Below the pieces are notes generated by a model. It was not told the origin of the DNA. It saw only the letters and a program-made list of their open reading frames with translations, and searched no databases. A stretch of DNA of 64,000 nucleotides. Source: Isosphaeraceae bacterium. Its GTDB lineage: Bacteria; Planctomycetota; Planctomycetia; Isosphaerales; Isosphaeraceae. The stretch's first letter is position 1; every line of letters begins with the position of its first letter. Below are positions 51,530 to 60,414 of this stretch, in pieces. The DNA is taken from contig BPJS01000001.1 of assembly GCA_026004735.1 (NCBI GenBank), positions 310,001-374,000 on the forward strand, given 5' to 3'. Position numbers and translations under genes: made by a program.

Positions 51530-52560
51530 GGGCTGGAGCGTTGGCTGAGTGGGATCTTTTTCATCTGGAGACGATGCAGGTAGAGCGTGGGTTGACGGCC
51601 GAGGCGGTCGCTGCCGGTTTGAAGGCAGGCCGGATTGGGCTGGACGACCTGGCGCGTCCGGCGGGGTCGAGTGAGACCTGGCGTCGGATTGCGGAGATAG
51701 AGGCGCTCAAGCCGCGGCCGGTGCAGGCGGGGCCGCAAGCGGAGCCGAAGCGGCCGCGGGTGGAGCCGGCAGGGCCGCGAGCGGCGCAGAAGGATCGGCA
51801 GTCGGCGCGTGGGGGGGAGGTTGAGGCGGGGGGTAAGGAAGGCCGGATGCGGCGGTCGGAGCCGGAGCCGACCGTACCGATCGAGCCTCTGTCCGGTCCG
51901 CTCTCGACGTCGATCGTTCTGGACGATCTGGGCGAGATGCAGCGGCTGGCGCCAGGTGCGGATCCGTCGGTGCTGCGGGTGGTGCGGGAGGATCGCCGGC
52001 AGGAGCGGGCGTTGCGGGAGGCGATGTCGGCCGAGGATTTGGGGGGACGGGCCGAGGCGGAGGCCGTGGCTGTTTGGGACCCGTTGGCCGAGGATCAGGA
52101 GGCGGCGGAGTTTACGCTGGCCGAGCGGGGGGGAACGGGCAAGGAGGAGGATTTGGATCTGGCGGCGATGGTGGATGTGGCGTTTCAGTTGATCATGTTT
52201 TTTATGGTTACGGCGTCGACGATATATTTCAAGAGTCTGGAGATACCGCCGCCGGACCCGGATCGGGAGAAGACGGCCCAGCAGGCGCCGTCGGTGGCGC
52301 GGCCGCTGGACGAGTTGATGGAGAACAACATATTGGTCGAGGTGGATGCGTCGGGTCAGATTCAGGTGGACCATGAGCCGATCCCGCCGGAGATGTTGGT
52401 TGCCAAGATGCGGGCGGCGCGGGAGGCGAGCGGTCGGACGGCGATGCTACTGATGGCCGATCTGAGGACGCCGCACCGGAACGCGGTGCGGGCTTATGAC
52501 GCGGCCAACGAGATCGGGCTGGAGATCAAGGTGGGCCGTCCGAGCCTTGGGGAAGAGTGA
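51526..52560 (+). CDS. ExbD/TolR family protein with long N-terminal cytoplasmic extension
   Basis: A 344-residue protein. The membrane helix and Asp motif (DLDLAAMVDVAFQLIMFFMVT) lie at about residues 209-229, followed by a normal ExbD periplasmic domain (NNILVEVDASGQIQVDHEPI, ASGRTAMLLMADLRTPHRNAV). The first 205 residues are unusual: a GYF_2-like segment (EWDLFHLETMQVERGLTAEA) with a short domain-like core, then a Pro/Ala/Arg/Glu-rich disordered linker. The extension may bind a cytoplasmic partner. The TTG at 51526 overlaps the previous stop; a second TTG at 51541 would also fit. The permease gene ends 18 bases past its stop on the opposite strand. Confidence 0.83.
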   Translation: MRAGALAEWDLFHLETMQVERGLTAEAVAAGLKAGRIGLDDLARPAGSSETWRRIAEIEALKPRPVQAGPQAEPKRPRVEPAGPRAAQKDRQSARGGEVEAGGKEGRMRRSEPEPTVPIEPLSGPLSTSIVLDDLGEMQRLAPGADPSVLRVVREDRRQERALREAMSAEDLGGRAEAEAVAVWDPLAEDQEAAEFTLAERGGTGKEEDLDLAAMVDVAFQLIMFFMVTASTIYFKSLEIPPPDPDREKTAQQAPSVARPLDELMENNILVEVDASGQIQVDHEPIPPEMLVAKMRAAREASGRTAMLLMADLRTPHRNAVRAYDAANEIGLEIKVGRPSLGEE

Positions 52561-52578
52561 GCAGAAGCCGTCTTTTTG

Positions 52579-54108
52579 CTAGGGGCGCTGGTAGGCGCGG
52601 CGGAGTTGGGCGTAGGAGTCCTCGACGGCCAGGGCGAGGCGGCGGGTCTGGTCGAGCGGCGCGCCGGCGGCGACGGCCTGACGGAGCTTGTCGAGCGAGT
52701 CGCTCAAGGCTCGGCTGGCGAGCCGCTGGGACTCGGGCAGTGGGCCGTGGCGGAGCAGGGTTCCGACGACTAGCTTGCGGTTGAGGGTTTCCCAGGTTTG
52801 CAGCGACTGGAGGGCGGTCGGGTTGCTTTGGGAGTAGAGGGCAGCCAGGGCGTCGGCGCGGACGATCCGCATGTCGTCGAAGGTTTCGTCGGGCGCGGGG
52901 AAGTAGACGAAGACGAGTGCAGTGGCGGCGACGAGCGCCAGGGCGAGCGTGACCAGGGCAACGGCCCGCGGCGGCAGGGCGCGCGACCAGAGGCCCGGCG
53001 AGGCCGGGGCGGGCGGAGCGGTGCTCAAGGCCGCTTCGACTCGGCGGCGGATTGGCTGGTGGCGGGCGGTCAGGCCGATGGCCAGGAGTGCGGCCGTGAC
53101 GGTCAGGGGTCCGATCGGCAGCGGCTCCAGTTCCTTGGCGATGATGAACCGCAGCGAGCGGAGATCGCTTGTGGAGGAGAAGGGGTTGGCCATGCGGTCG
53201 AAGGCGTGGGTGTCGCCGTAGTCGATGCCGGGCAGGTGGACGAAGGCGTGGAAGCCGGCGGCGATCAGCAGGGCCAGAGCGGCTGTTGCCAGGAGCGGGC
53301 GGACGGCGTGGCGTCTGCCCAGGGCGGCGATGGTTAGCCCGATCAGGCCGAGGTTGGCGCCGGCGCCGAGAGCGAAGAGGAGGTAGGCGGCGCCGGCGGA
53401 GCAGGTGTGCTTGAAGATTTGGGAGGTGAGCATCATAGCGCGTTCGGGCGTGACGTGAGCGGGGGGCGCGATGCCCAGCATGCGGAGCGGCGCGGCGGGG
53501 TCATCGGCCAGGATGGTCATGTCCAGGCTGCCGTGGGGGACGATCGCTCCGATCAGGCCAGCGCCGAGGGCCGCCAGGGCGATCCAGGGCAGGGCCGGGC
53601 CGGCCAGCTCGCAGGCCCCGAACCAGGCGATGGCCGCCACCCGGCGCCCGCCGGCGAGGATCGAAGGGGGGGGCAGCGGTTGCGCAGCGGGTGTGGGAGT
53701 GGCTGGCAGGAGGACGGCGGCCGCGACGGCGGGGGCGAGGGCGGTAAGGGCGAAAAGGGCCAGGGTGGCCGGGTCGAGCAGGGTCAGGCCGTAGGTCAGG
53801 GAGAAGGGGTGAAGGATGCCGGCGGCCAGCGCCAGGGTGAGCCAGGCTCGGGCGGGCATTCCGCGGCGGTGGAGCACGGTCAGGAGCGGAAGGGCGCCGA
53901 TGGAGCAGACAGGCAGCAGGACAGCCAGCGCCGCGGCGAGCAGGGGTCCGCGGAGGGGTGAGGCGAAGAGGGAGCGGGTGCGCTCGGGGTGAAGCCCGAT
54001 GGAGGCGGCGCCGGCCAGCACGGAGCCGATCAGGAGGTAGGGCGTTGCGTCGAGCAGGGCTTGAGTGCCACGGATGGCCACCGCGGCCAGGAAGACGAGC
54101 ACCGGCAT
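52579..54108 (-). CDS. Permease of the DUF318/ArsP_1-like family
   Basis: A 509-residue polytopic protein with about ten hydrophobic segments. ATPYLLIGSVLAGAASIG and LLPVCSIGALPLL resemble the P-C-S-C/I-G element of YraQ/ArsP-type (UPF0718) permeases, which export organoarsenicals or unknown metabolites. HTCSAGAAYLLFALGAGANLGLIG is a second conserved-looking repeat. Past the last membrane segment (VALVTLALALVAATALVFVYF) is a soluble helical domain of about 110 residues (FDDMRIVRADALAALYSQSN, LDKLRQAVAAGAPL) outside the membrane. The ATG at 54108 follows a ggag site. It may be the last gene of the MoxR operon, 88 bases downstream. Confidence 0.75.
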   Translation of the reverse strand: MPVLVFLAAVAIRGTQALLDATPYLLIGSVLAGAASIGLHPERTRSLFASPLRGPLLAAALAVLLPVCSIGALPLLTVLHRRGMPARAWLTLALAAGILHPFSLTYGLTLLDPATLALFALTALAPAVAAAVLLPATPTPAAQPLPPPSILAGGRRVAAIAWFGACELAGPALPWIALAALGAGLIGAIVPHGSLDMTILADDPAAPLRMLGIAPPAHVTPERAMMLTSQIFKHTCSAGAAYLLFALGAGANLGLIGLTIAALGRRHAVRPLLATAALALLIAAGFHAFVHLPGIDYGDTHAFDRMANPFSSTSDLRSLRFIIAKELEPLPIGPLTVTAALLAIGLTARHQPIRRRVEAALSTAPPAPASPGLWSRALPPRAVALVTLALALVAATALVFVYFPAPDETFDDMRIVRADALAALYSQSNPTALQSLQTWETLNRKLVVGTLLRHGPLPESQRLASRALSDSLDKLRQAVAAGAPLDQTRRLALAVEDSYAQLRRAYQRP

Positions 54109-54196
54109 GGGGGAAGGCTCCGGGAGATCGAGCGCGGCGGGGGGAGGCGTTCTGGTCGGAGGCGTGGGGGGGAGTTGAGGGGGGGTGGCCGCGGGA

Positions 54197-55192
54197 TCAG
54201 GGAGGGGCGGTGGGTCGGACGGGGACGGGGACGGAGTGGAGGATTTCGTCGAGGACGCGGGGGGCGGCGTCGGGTTCGATGCCGAGCCGGACTTCGAGGG
54301 TGGGGATGGCAACGTCCTGGACATCGTCCGGGGTGACGAAGCCGCGTCCCTGGAGGAAGGCGCGGGCCTGCGCGAGGCGTTGCCAGGTGAGCAGGCCGCG
54401 GGGGCTGAGACCGAGCAGGACCTGGCGGTGGGAGCGGGTGGCGTGGGCCAGGTCGAGCAGGTAGTCGAGCACGGCGGGGCCGACGGGGATGGAGGCGACG
54501 TGGTCCTGGAGGGCGCGGAGGTGTCCGGGTGTGAGGGCGGGGGTGCTGGAGGCGGTCTGGTGGGGGTTGGGGTCGCGGGTGGCGGCCTCGAGCATGGCGC
54601 GTTCGGAGGAGCGGCCGGGGTAGCCGATGCGGAGCTTCATGGCGAAGCGGTCGAGCTGAGCTTCGGGCAGGGGGTAGGTGCCGTGCTGGTCGACGGGGTT
54701 TTGGGTGGCGATGACGAAGAAGGTGTCGGAGAGGACGTGGGTCTGGGTGTCGATGGTGACCTGGCGTTCGGCCATGGCTTCGAGCAGGGCGCTTTGGGTG
54801 CGTGGGGTGGCGCGGTTGATTTCGTCGGCTAGGAGGACGTCGGCGAAGACGGGTCCGGGGAGGAAGGTGAATTCGCGGGTGTTCTGGTCGAAGACGCGGA
54901 AGCCGGTGACGTCGCCGGGGAGGAGGTCGGGGGTGCATTGGATGCGGGCAAAAGAGCCGCCGAGGGAGCGGGCCAGGGCTTTGGCGAGGGTGGTTTTGCC
55001 GAGGCCGGGCAGGTCCTCGATGAGCAGGTGGCCGCGCGCCAGGACCGCGGCGAGGACCAGTTCGATGACGTCGGCCTTGCCGCGAAGGGCGGCGTTGAGG
55101 GCGTCGCGGACGGGGTCGATGACCGCCGGGTCGACGGAGAAGCGGGAGCGTGTGTTGGGGTGTTCGGCGGCGGACTCGACCAGGCGGGTCAT
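54197..55192 (-). CDS. MoxR-family AAA+ ATPase
   Basis: A 331-residue AAA+ ATPase of the MoxR group, which helps assemble or activate partner proteins, often with VWA- or DUF58-type partners. Walker A is DLPGLGKTT at about 60-68 and Walker B is LLADEINRA at 120-128, followed by FVIATQNPVDQHGTYPLPEAQLDRF with sensor 1 and the arginine-finger region, and LLGLSPRGLLTWQRLAQA with sensor 2. Its ATG overlaps the stop of the transglutaminase-like gene by four bases. MoxR, DUF58 and TgpA-type genes form a well-known conserved trio. Confidence 0.92.
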   Translation of the reverse strand: MTRLVESAAEHPNTRSRFSVDPAVIDPVRDALNAALRGKADVIELVLAAVLARGHLLIEDLPGLGKTTLAKALARSLGGSFARIQCTPDLLPGDVTGFRVFDQNTREFTFLPGPVFADVLLADEINRATPRTQSALLEAMAERQVTIDTQTHVLSDTFFVIATQNPVDQHGTYPLPEAQLDRFAMKLRIGYPGRSSERAMLEAATRDPNPHQTASSTPALTPGHLRALQDHVASIPVGPAVLDYLLDLAHATRSHRQVLLGLSPRGLLTWQRLAQARAFLQGRGFVTPDDVQDVAIPTLEVRLGIEPDAAPRVLDEILHSVPVPVRPTAPP

Positions 55193-57456
55193 GACGGGAT
55201 CTCCGGGGAAGCGGCGGCGCGGAGCCGGGGGAGGCTGGCGGCGCGGACGACGCGGGCGCAGAGCGGGGCAGGCGAGGTGGGGCTTGGGCCGATCGGTCCG
55301 TAGAGCAGGCATTCGGTCAGGGCCAGCCAGGCGCGGAGCGTGGAGCGGGCGGGCTGGAGCGGGGGGGTGTTGGCGAGACGTTCGAGCCAGCAGCGGGGTG
55401 TGACGCCCGCCGGACGGGGGCAGCCAGCCCAGCGGAGCCGGCGGTCGAGCAGGGCCAGGGTCAGCCAGGGTAGTTCGGTCGGTCGGAGTCGGGCGTTGAG
55501 GTGCCAGAGCAGGGTGGCCAGGGCGTCGAGCAGGGCATGGCGGCGGCGGACCAGGAGGACGCCGAGGGCCGAGACCAGACCCAGGGCGGGGGCATGGCGG
55601 ATGGCCTCGGCCAGGATCTGGGCCAGCGCGTCGGCCAAGGCGAGCAGCCAGGGGCGGGGAGGTGCGGCGAGGTGGTAGCCGGGAGTCGGCTCGATGGGGG
55701 TCCAGGTGCCGTCGGGGAGGCGGATCTCGGCCCAGACATGGACGCCATCGGTGGTGACGGGGGTGTGGCCGGCGGCGGGGTCGCGTCGGTCGGGGTGGAC
55801 GTAGAGGCCGGAGACCAGGCGGGCGTGGAATCCCAGGTCGCGTAGGAGGAGGACGGCGGCGGTGGCGAAGAGGTAGTCGGGGCCGCGACGGTCGCGGAGC
55901 AGGAAGTCGGCGACGACGTCGGTGGAGTCGGGCGGGGCGGTGGCGGCGGGGTCGTGGATGGCATGCTCGCGTAGGCATGTGATGAGGCGTTCGACGCGGG
56001 GCCAGCCGTGGGGGGTCTCGGCGACCCAGGCGCGGCTTAGAGCGGCGACGTCGGGGTGGAGGGTGGAGGGGCCACGGGGCGGGGCTTTGGGCCAGGGCAG
56101 GGCGCGGAGGGCGTCGGGTCTGGGCAGGTGGGCGTCGGCCTCGGTGGTGTTGCCGGCGGGGATGGGGCGGTCGGCTAAGCGGAGGATTCCCTCGTGTGCC
56201 CAGCAGAAGAAACTTGGGAGGTTGACTGAGCCGAGGCGGAAACGGTCGATGTGGGCGGGCAGGGGGAGGGATGGGGAGCTGAGGCGGGCGATTTTGACGC
56301 GGTGGCGGGCCTGGGGGACGAGATAGGAACGGCTGGAGTGGAGCAGGCGGAACCAGGGCTGGTCGGGGCGTTCGCGTTCGAGGAAGGTGGAGCGGGGAGG
56401 GGTGGGGGCCTCGGACCAGTCGTGGCCGTCGAAGTGGTCGTAGGCGACCAGCGGCAGGTGGGCGGGGGTTGGACCTTCGTGATAGATGAGGGCGTCGGCG
56501 GGTCGATCCTGGGGCCGGCGCGCGTGGCGGGGTGGACCGCCGCGGATGGTGGAGAAGTCGCGCCCGGCGCGGAGGTTTTCGGCGGGGGGGCGGTCGAGCT
56601 CGACGACGCGGTTGGCGGCGACGGCGATCATGCGGTCCTGGGATTTGATGCGTCGCGGCTCGCCGTACATGTCGTTGAAGGCGTCGTAGAGGGTGGGGCG
56701 GTCGGAGTCGAGGAACAGGTCGCTTTCGCTGAAGCCGATGGATTGGGGGTTGTGGGTGGCGGCGACTTCGCGGTCGCCGTCGTTGACGCCGTGGGTGGCG
56801 GAGGGGTCGGAGTCGTTGATGCCGCCGGAGCTGGGCAGGAAGCCGGCCAGGGCGACAACGGCGCGGCCGGGGCCGATCAGGGCCAGGGTGATGACGGCGA
56901 TGACGACGGCGGCGGCGGTGGCGATCGAGACCAGGGGGGGCCGGTTGTCGTGGACGGAGCGGGAGGAGGCCTGAGCCAGCCAGACGCAGCCCAGGATGGC
57001 GTAGCCGGCGAGGCTGGCCAGGAGCCAGGGTCCTTCGGCCCGCGCGGCCGCGACCAGGACAAGGAACAGGCTGGCCAGGGCGGCGGTGCGATCGAGTTGG
57101 TCGTTGCGGCCCAGGATGGCCAGCGTCAGGGCCAGGTTGCGCAGCGATTCGATCAGGACGACGTCGAGCAGGTTGCCGGAGCCGGTTCCCAGCCGCGCCG
57201 CGACAGCCAGGATTGGAGGGGCGAGGGCGACCAACAGGAGGATGGCCAGGACGGCGCGGCCGGACAGGGGCGAGCGGGTTTGGAGTCGGGAGCGAACCGG
57301 GCGGGCGACGGCCAGAAAGACAGCGGCCAGCACCAGGCCGGACCAGGGCGGGCGTGTTGGATCGGAGAGAACCGGCTCGACGGCGGCCGCCGCCAGCGCG
57401 ACCAGGGGCAGGGTGGGCAGGGCGGGGCCGCGAGTGGGGAAGCGATTAACCGGCAT
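55189..57456 (-). CDS. TgpA-type transglutaminase-like membrane protein lacking the catalytic Cys
   Basis: A 755-residue protein with a hydrophobic N-terminal half (segments between 15 and 205), a large extracytoplasmic domain holding the transglutaminase-like core, and a last membrane helix near 607-627. The core is clear in RRGPDYLFATAAVLLLRDLG and HVWAEIRLPDGTW. In active members the first block reads RRGxCxxFA; here Asp527 stands at the cysteine position, and after His573 the usual Asp is Glu589. So it is probably non-catalytic, or uses another chemistry. It overlaps the DUF58 gene by 11 bases upstream and the MoxR gene by 4 downstream, so the three are translated together. Confidence 0.85.
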   Translation of the reverse strand: MPVNRFPTRGPALPTLPLVALAAAAVEPVLSDPTRPPWSGLVLAAVFLAVARPVRSRLQTRSPLSGRAVLAILLLVALAPPILAVAARLGTGSGNLLDVVLIESLRNLALTLAILGRNDQLDRTAALASLFLVLVAAARAEGPWLLASLAGYAILGCVWLAQASSRSVHDNRPPLVSIATAAAVVIAVITLALIGPGRAVVALAGFLPSSGGINDSDPSATHGVNDGDREVAATHNPQSIGFSESDLFLDSDRPTLYDAFNDMYGEPRRIKSQDRMIAVAANRVVELDRPPAENLRAGRDFSTIRGGPPRHARRPQDRPADALIYHEGPTPAHLPLVAYDHFDGHDWSEAPTPPRSTFLERERPDQPWFRLLHSSRSYLVPQARHRVKIARLSSPSLPLPAHIDRFRLGSVNLPSFFCWAHEGILRLADRPIPAGNTTEADAHLPRPDALRALPWPKAPPRGPSTLHPDVAALSRAWVAETPHGWPRVERLITCLREHAIHDPAATAPPDSTDVVADFLLRDRRGPDYLFATAAVLLLRDLGFHARLVSGLYVHPDRRDPAAGHTPVTTDGVHVWAEIRLPDGTWTPIEPTPGYHLAAPPRPWLLALADALAQILAEAIRHAPALGLVSALGVLLVRRRHALLDALATLLWHLNARLRPTELPWLTLALLDRRLRWAGCPRPAGVTPRCWLERLANTPPLQPARSTLRAWLALTECLLYGPIGPSPTSPAPLCARVVRAASLPRLRAAASPEIPS

Positions 57457-58657
57457 GGCGGACCTCCCGGGCGGTGCCCAGCAGGCAGCGGGGGATGTCG
57501 GCGGGCGAGGCGATGGTGAGCCAGGCAGGGTGGCTGGTCTGGGGTGTGCCGGGGATGTGGAAGCCGCCGGGATCGAGGACGGCAGCGAGCGTGAGGATGC
57601 CGGGGATGGAATCCGGGGTGGGGCAGGGGCGGAGGCCGGTGGTGACGATCAGCCGAAGGCCGCGGCGGAAGCGGCGCGCTTCGGGGAGGGCGAGCAGGTA
57701 GTCGAGATGGGAGTCGGGGCCGGGTTGGACCAGGGCTAGGGTGTCGAGCAGGCGGCGGGTGCGGGTGGCGGGTGTGCCGGTGCCGGCGGCGACAGCCTGG
57801 CCGCCGGTCAGGAGCGTGATGTGGGCGCCGGCGGCCGACCAGCCGACGGCGAAGCTGGCGGCGACGCGAATGGCCCATTCGGCCGAGTCGGGGGAGTGGA
57901 TGGCCGGATCGAGGTCGAGCAGGACCTGGACGTCGGCGCCGGCGGTGGTTTGGTGTTCGCGGACGATGAGGGTGGCGTGGCGTGCGGTTTGGGGCCAGTG
58001 GATGCGGCGGACGGGGTCACCGGCGCGGTAGGGGCGGGTGCCGATCATCTCGCCGCAGGAGCCGGAGACGTCGCGGAGGGCCAGGCCCTCGCCGGCGCGT
58101 CCGGGTGTGCCTTCGGGGAGCGGACCGACCGGGAAGCGGTGGGGCCAGACGAGCAAGGGTTTTGCGTTCTGGATTCGCCGCGTGGCCGTCCAGAGGCCGA
58201 AGGGGGCGTCGGTTGCCAGGAGGGGGGGAGCGGCCGGATAGAGGCCACGGCGGGGGGGCGTGAAGGCGAGGCGGAGATCGCAGCAACGGCGGCCACCGAG
58301 CGGCGGTAGAGGTAGCTCGGCATCGCCGGCGAGGCGAAGCCGGAGACCCCAGGCGGTCCAGGGCAGGACGTTGCGGAGGGCGAGGCGGAAATCGGTCGGT
58401 TCGCCTTCGATGGATCGGGTCCGCTCGAAGGCAAACTGGCCGGAGCAGCCGGCCAGGGCCAGGGCCGGCCAGCCGATGCCGAGCGCGAGGACGGCGATCA
58501 GCCCGCCCAGGACGAGGAATGCCTGGGCGTGGACGAAGAGGCCCAGGAGCGTTGCGCTAAATGCAGCGCAGAGCAGGATGCCGAGCGGGGACCGGAGGAA
58601 GGCTGCGGCGCGGCGCAGCCAGGCGGCCAGCTCCGAACGCGAGACCGAGAGGTTCAT
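57446..58657 (-). CDS. DUF58 domain-containing membrane protein
   Basis: A 403-residue protein with two or three membrane segments in the first 70 residues (SPLGILLCAAFSATLLGLFV, LVLGGLIAVLALGIGWPALAL). The central signature YRAGDPVRRIHWPQTARHATLIVRE at about 215-240 matches the DUF58 block YxxGDxxRxIxWxxxAR (quoted here from PVRRIHWPQTARHATL). The segment after it, VQVLLDLDPAIHSP, resembles the VWA-like fold of the family. DUF58 proteins act with MoxR ATPases in an unknown envelope function. It is the first gene of the operon DUF58, transglutaminase-like, MoxR, and probably the permease. Confidence 0.9.
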   Translation of the reverse strand: MNLSVSRSELAAWLRRAAAFLRSPLGILLCAAFSATLLGLFVHAQAFLVLGGLIAVLALGIGWPALALAGCSGQFAFERTRSIEGEPTDFRLALRNVLPWTAWGLRLRLAGDAELPLPPLGGRRCCDLRLAFTPPRRGLYPAAPPLLATDAPFGLWTATRRIQNAKPLLVWPHRFPVGPLPEGTPGRAGEGLALRDVSGSCGEMIGTRPYRAGDPVRRIHWPQTARHATLIVREHQTTAGADVQVLLDLDPAIHSPDSAEWAIRVAASFAVGWSAAGAHITLLTGGQAVAAGTGTPATRTRRLLDTLALVQPGPDSHLDYLLALPEARRFRRGLRLIVTTGLRPCPTPDSIPGILTLAAVLDPGGFHIPGTPQTSHPAWLTIASPADIPRCLLGTAREVRHAG

Positions 58658-58810
58658 GGGTCGTGGGCTGAGAAACGGGCCTGCTCGGACAACGCCGAGG
58701 GGGGATGCGGAGATCGACGCCCGCGGCGGTGAGGGCCTGGGTCGTCGGACGGCGTTGGATCGTTCTCCGCGCGCGGCCGAAAACGTTCGGCCAACGGGGC
58801 GCGGGGATGG

Positions 58811-59152
58811 TCAGGCGAGCAGACCGCGCGGCGGCGCGCGGCCCAGGTGCGTCCGCGGAACGGCGGCGGGAGCGAGGCGGAAGGGAGGCGGTGCGGCGAG
58901 GTGCTCGACCGGCTCCGCAGCGGGCAGGCACGTCAAGGCGACCGGCGCTGCAGCCAGGCGGGCCAGACCGCAGACAGCGCAGTCGCTATCGTGATCCAGT
59001 GAGGCGGGCCGGGTCGGGCTGTGACACTCGCTGCTGGTGGCCGTGTGGCGGAGGCCGGGCAGGGCATGGAGCGCAGGGCCAGCGACCACGATCGCGGCAT
59101 GAGCCGCGACGAGCAGGAGCGCGAGGCCAAGACTCCGATGCTGCTTGCGCAT
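58811..59152 (-). CDS. Small exported DUF2946-like protein with a Cys-x-x-Cys motif
   Basis: A 113-residue protein. The signal peptide is SLGLALLLVAAHAAIVVAG. The mature part has LHALPGLRHTAT and SLDHDSDCAVCGLARLAAAP, an H-x-x-D-C-x-x-C element like that of DUF2946 and similar short proteins near metal-transport genes. Cys and His could bind Cu or Zn. The rest is Pro/Ala-rich. A perfect TTGACA lies upstream (see the promoter entry). A TonB-dependent receptor or metal transporter would be expected nearby, but the neighbours are the DUF58 operon and a membrane protein of unknown function. Confidence 0.68.
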   Translation of the reverse strand: MRKQHRSLGLALLLVAAHAAIVVAGPALHALPGLRHTATSSECHSPTRPASLDHDSDCAVCGLARLAAAPVALTCLPAAEPVEHLAAPPPFRLAPAAVPRTHLGRAPPRGLLA

Positions 59153-59190
59153 GATGCAGCCAGGGTCAGCGAGTCGGCGAATGCATATTC

Positions 59191-59221
59191 AGTATGGCGC
59201 ACGCTGGGGGCGGATTGTCAA
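59191..59221 (-). promoter_or_regulatory. Promoter-like site upstream of the DUF2946-like gene
   Basis: On the minus strand TTGACA (59221-59216) is followed, after 19 bases, by CATACT (59196-59191) and then GAATATGCATTC. It ends about 39 bases before the ATG at 59152. A perfect -35 hexamer is rare in this G-rich window, but the spacing is long. Confidence 0.4.
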
Positions 59222-59378
59222 CGGCAACCGGGGCGGCTGTTGAAGCAGGTCGGCTTCGGGGCGGGGAGATGGGTTCGCGCTGGGGAAGTGTTGGGGTGGC
59301 GGGTGCGGAGGGGCGTTGGGTGGGTGGAGCGACGGATTTTGGGTTGCAGGCGGCGGGGTTCTCGTGTTGGGGGCTGGG

Positions 59379-60020
59379 TTAGTTGGCGCGGTCGAGCCGC
59401 CAGTCGGCCGGGGGGTGGAGGAGGCGGCGACGGCGGCGGCCTTCGAGGTATGAACCGATCGCCACGAGCAGGCCGCACCAGGTGACGGCGTAGGTGGCGT
59501 ATTGCCAGTCGGGGAAGGCGACCATGATCAGGCCGCTCAGGTAGGTGACGACGGCGGCGGCCAGGAACCAGGGGTTGCAGAGCCAGGCTAGGGTCATGAA
59601 GAAGAAGGAGCTGAGGGTGGTCCAGGCGGGCTTGAACCAGTCGATGGCGTAGCCGGTCAGGTTGTTGAGGCTGGCCAGGTTGAACGAGAGGATCAGGAAG
59701 GTAATCCAGACCCGGAAGGCCAGACGGATCAGGGTTGCGGAGCGGGACCAGCCTGGGCCGAGCCAGGAGTGAAGGGCGGCCAGGACAGCGATCAGCTCGA
59801 TGAGCCAAAGCAGGAGGTAGAACGGGGGCCGCAGTTCGCCGGAGCTGTAGAGGGCCTGACAGGCCAAATGAATGACCAGGTGGATGCCGCCGACGGTGAT
59901 GAGCGCCAGGCCCCAAGGCCGCGCGGCCAGGGCCGAGGCCAGTTCGGCGCGGAGGGCGGCCATCAGCTCATCGTCTTGGGGTGATTGGGCCTGGGGCGGT
60001 ACGGGGCAGTCGATGGCCAT
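59379..60020 (-). CDS. Polytopic membrane protein of unknown function
   Basis: A 213-residue protein with a short cytoplasmic N-terminus and five hydrophobic segments: WGLALITVGGIHLVIHLACQ, FYLLLWLIELIAVLAAL, LIRLAFRVWITFLILSFN, FFFMTLAWLCNPWFLAAAVV and ATYAVTWCGLLVAIGSYL. It ends with an Arg-rich cytoplasmic tail (EGRRRRRLLHPP). The pattern of Trp/His in the helices does not match a family that I can name. It is divergent from xseA, with 394 bases between them. Confidence 0.7.
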   Translation of the reverse strand: MAIDCPVPPQAQSPQDDELMAALRAELASALAARPWGLALITVGGIHLVIHLACQALYSSGELRPPFYLLLWLIELIAVLAALHSWLGPGWSRSATLIRLAFRVWITFLILSFNLASLNNLTGYAIDWFKPAWTTLSSFFFMTLAWLCNPWFLAAAVVTYLSGLIMVAFPDWQYATYAVTWCGLLVAIGSYLEGRRRRRLLHPPADWRLDRAN

Positions 60021-60414
60021 GATTCCTTGTGGGGGCCGGCACGTCCTGGGGCGGCGTGCCGCGATTTCGGCGCAGAGTGCCGGGGCGGCAGCGACGACTC
60101 ATAATCTCAGACCATCGACCGGGGCGGCTGGGCGGCTTGAGGCGTGGCGTGGGGTCGAGCGTGGAAGAGGGGGTTGGGCGTGAGGGTGCTGAGGTTTCCG
60201 GATCGCTGGCGGGCGCGGGGTGGGGCGGATGGGGTTGGTTGTACGGCTCGGGCGATTTTTTGGGTGCGTGTGGGGCCGGTAGAGAGCTGAGCGGGGGCCC
60301 TCGTGGGTCGGGTGATGACGGGTTAGACTGGGTCGGCGGGGGCGACGCTCTGCGCGGGTCTGGGCTGAGTCTTGCGGTGTCGCTTGGCGGTGGTCTTGGG
60401 GAATCGAGGCGTCG
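60021..60414. other. 394-base region between divergent membrane-protein and xseA genes
   Basis: Should contain both promoters. The 11-mer GGGTTAGACTG at 60320-60330 also occurs at 13339-13349 just before the methyltransferase gene. No reading frame here has a domain or good ribosome site. Confidence 0.4.
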
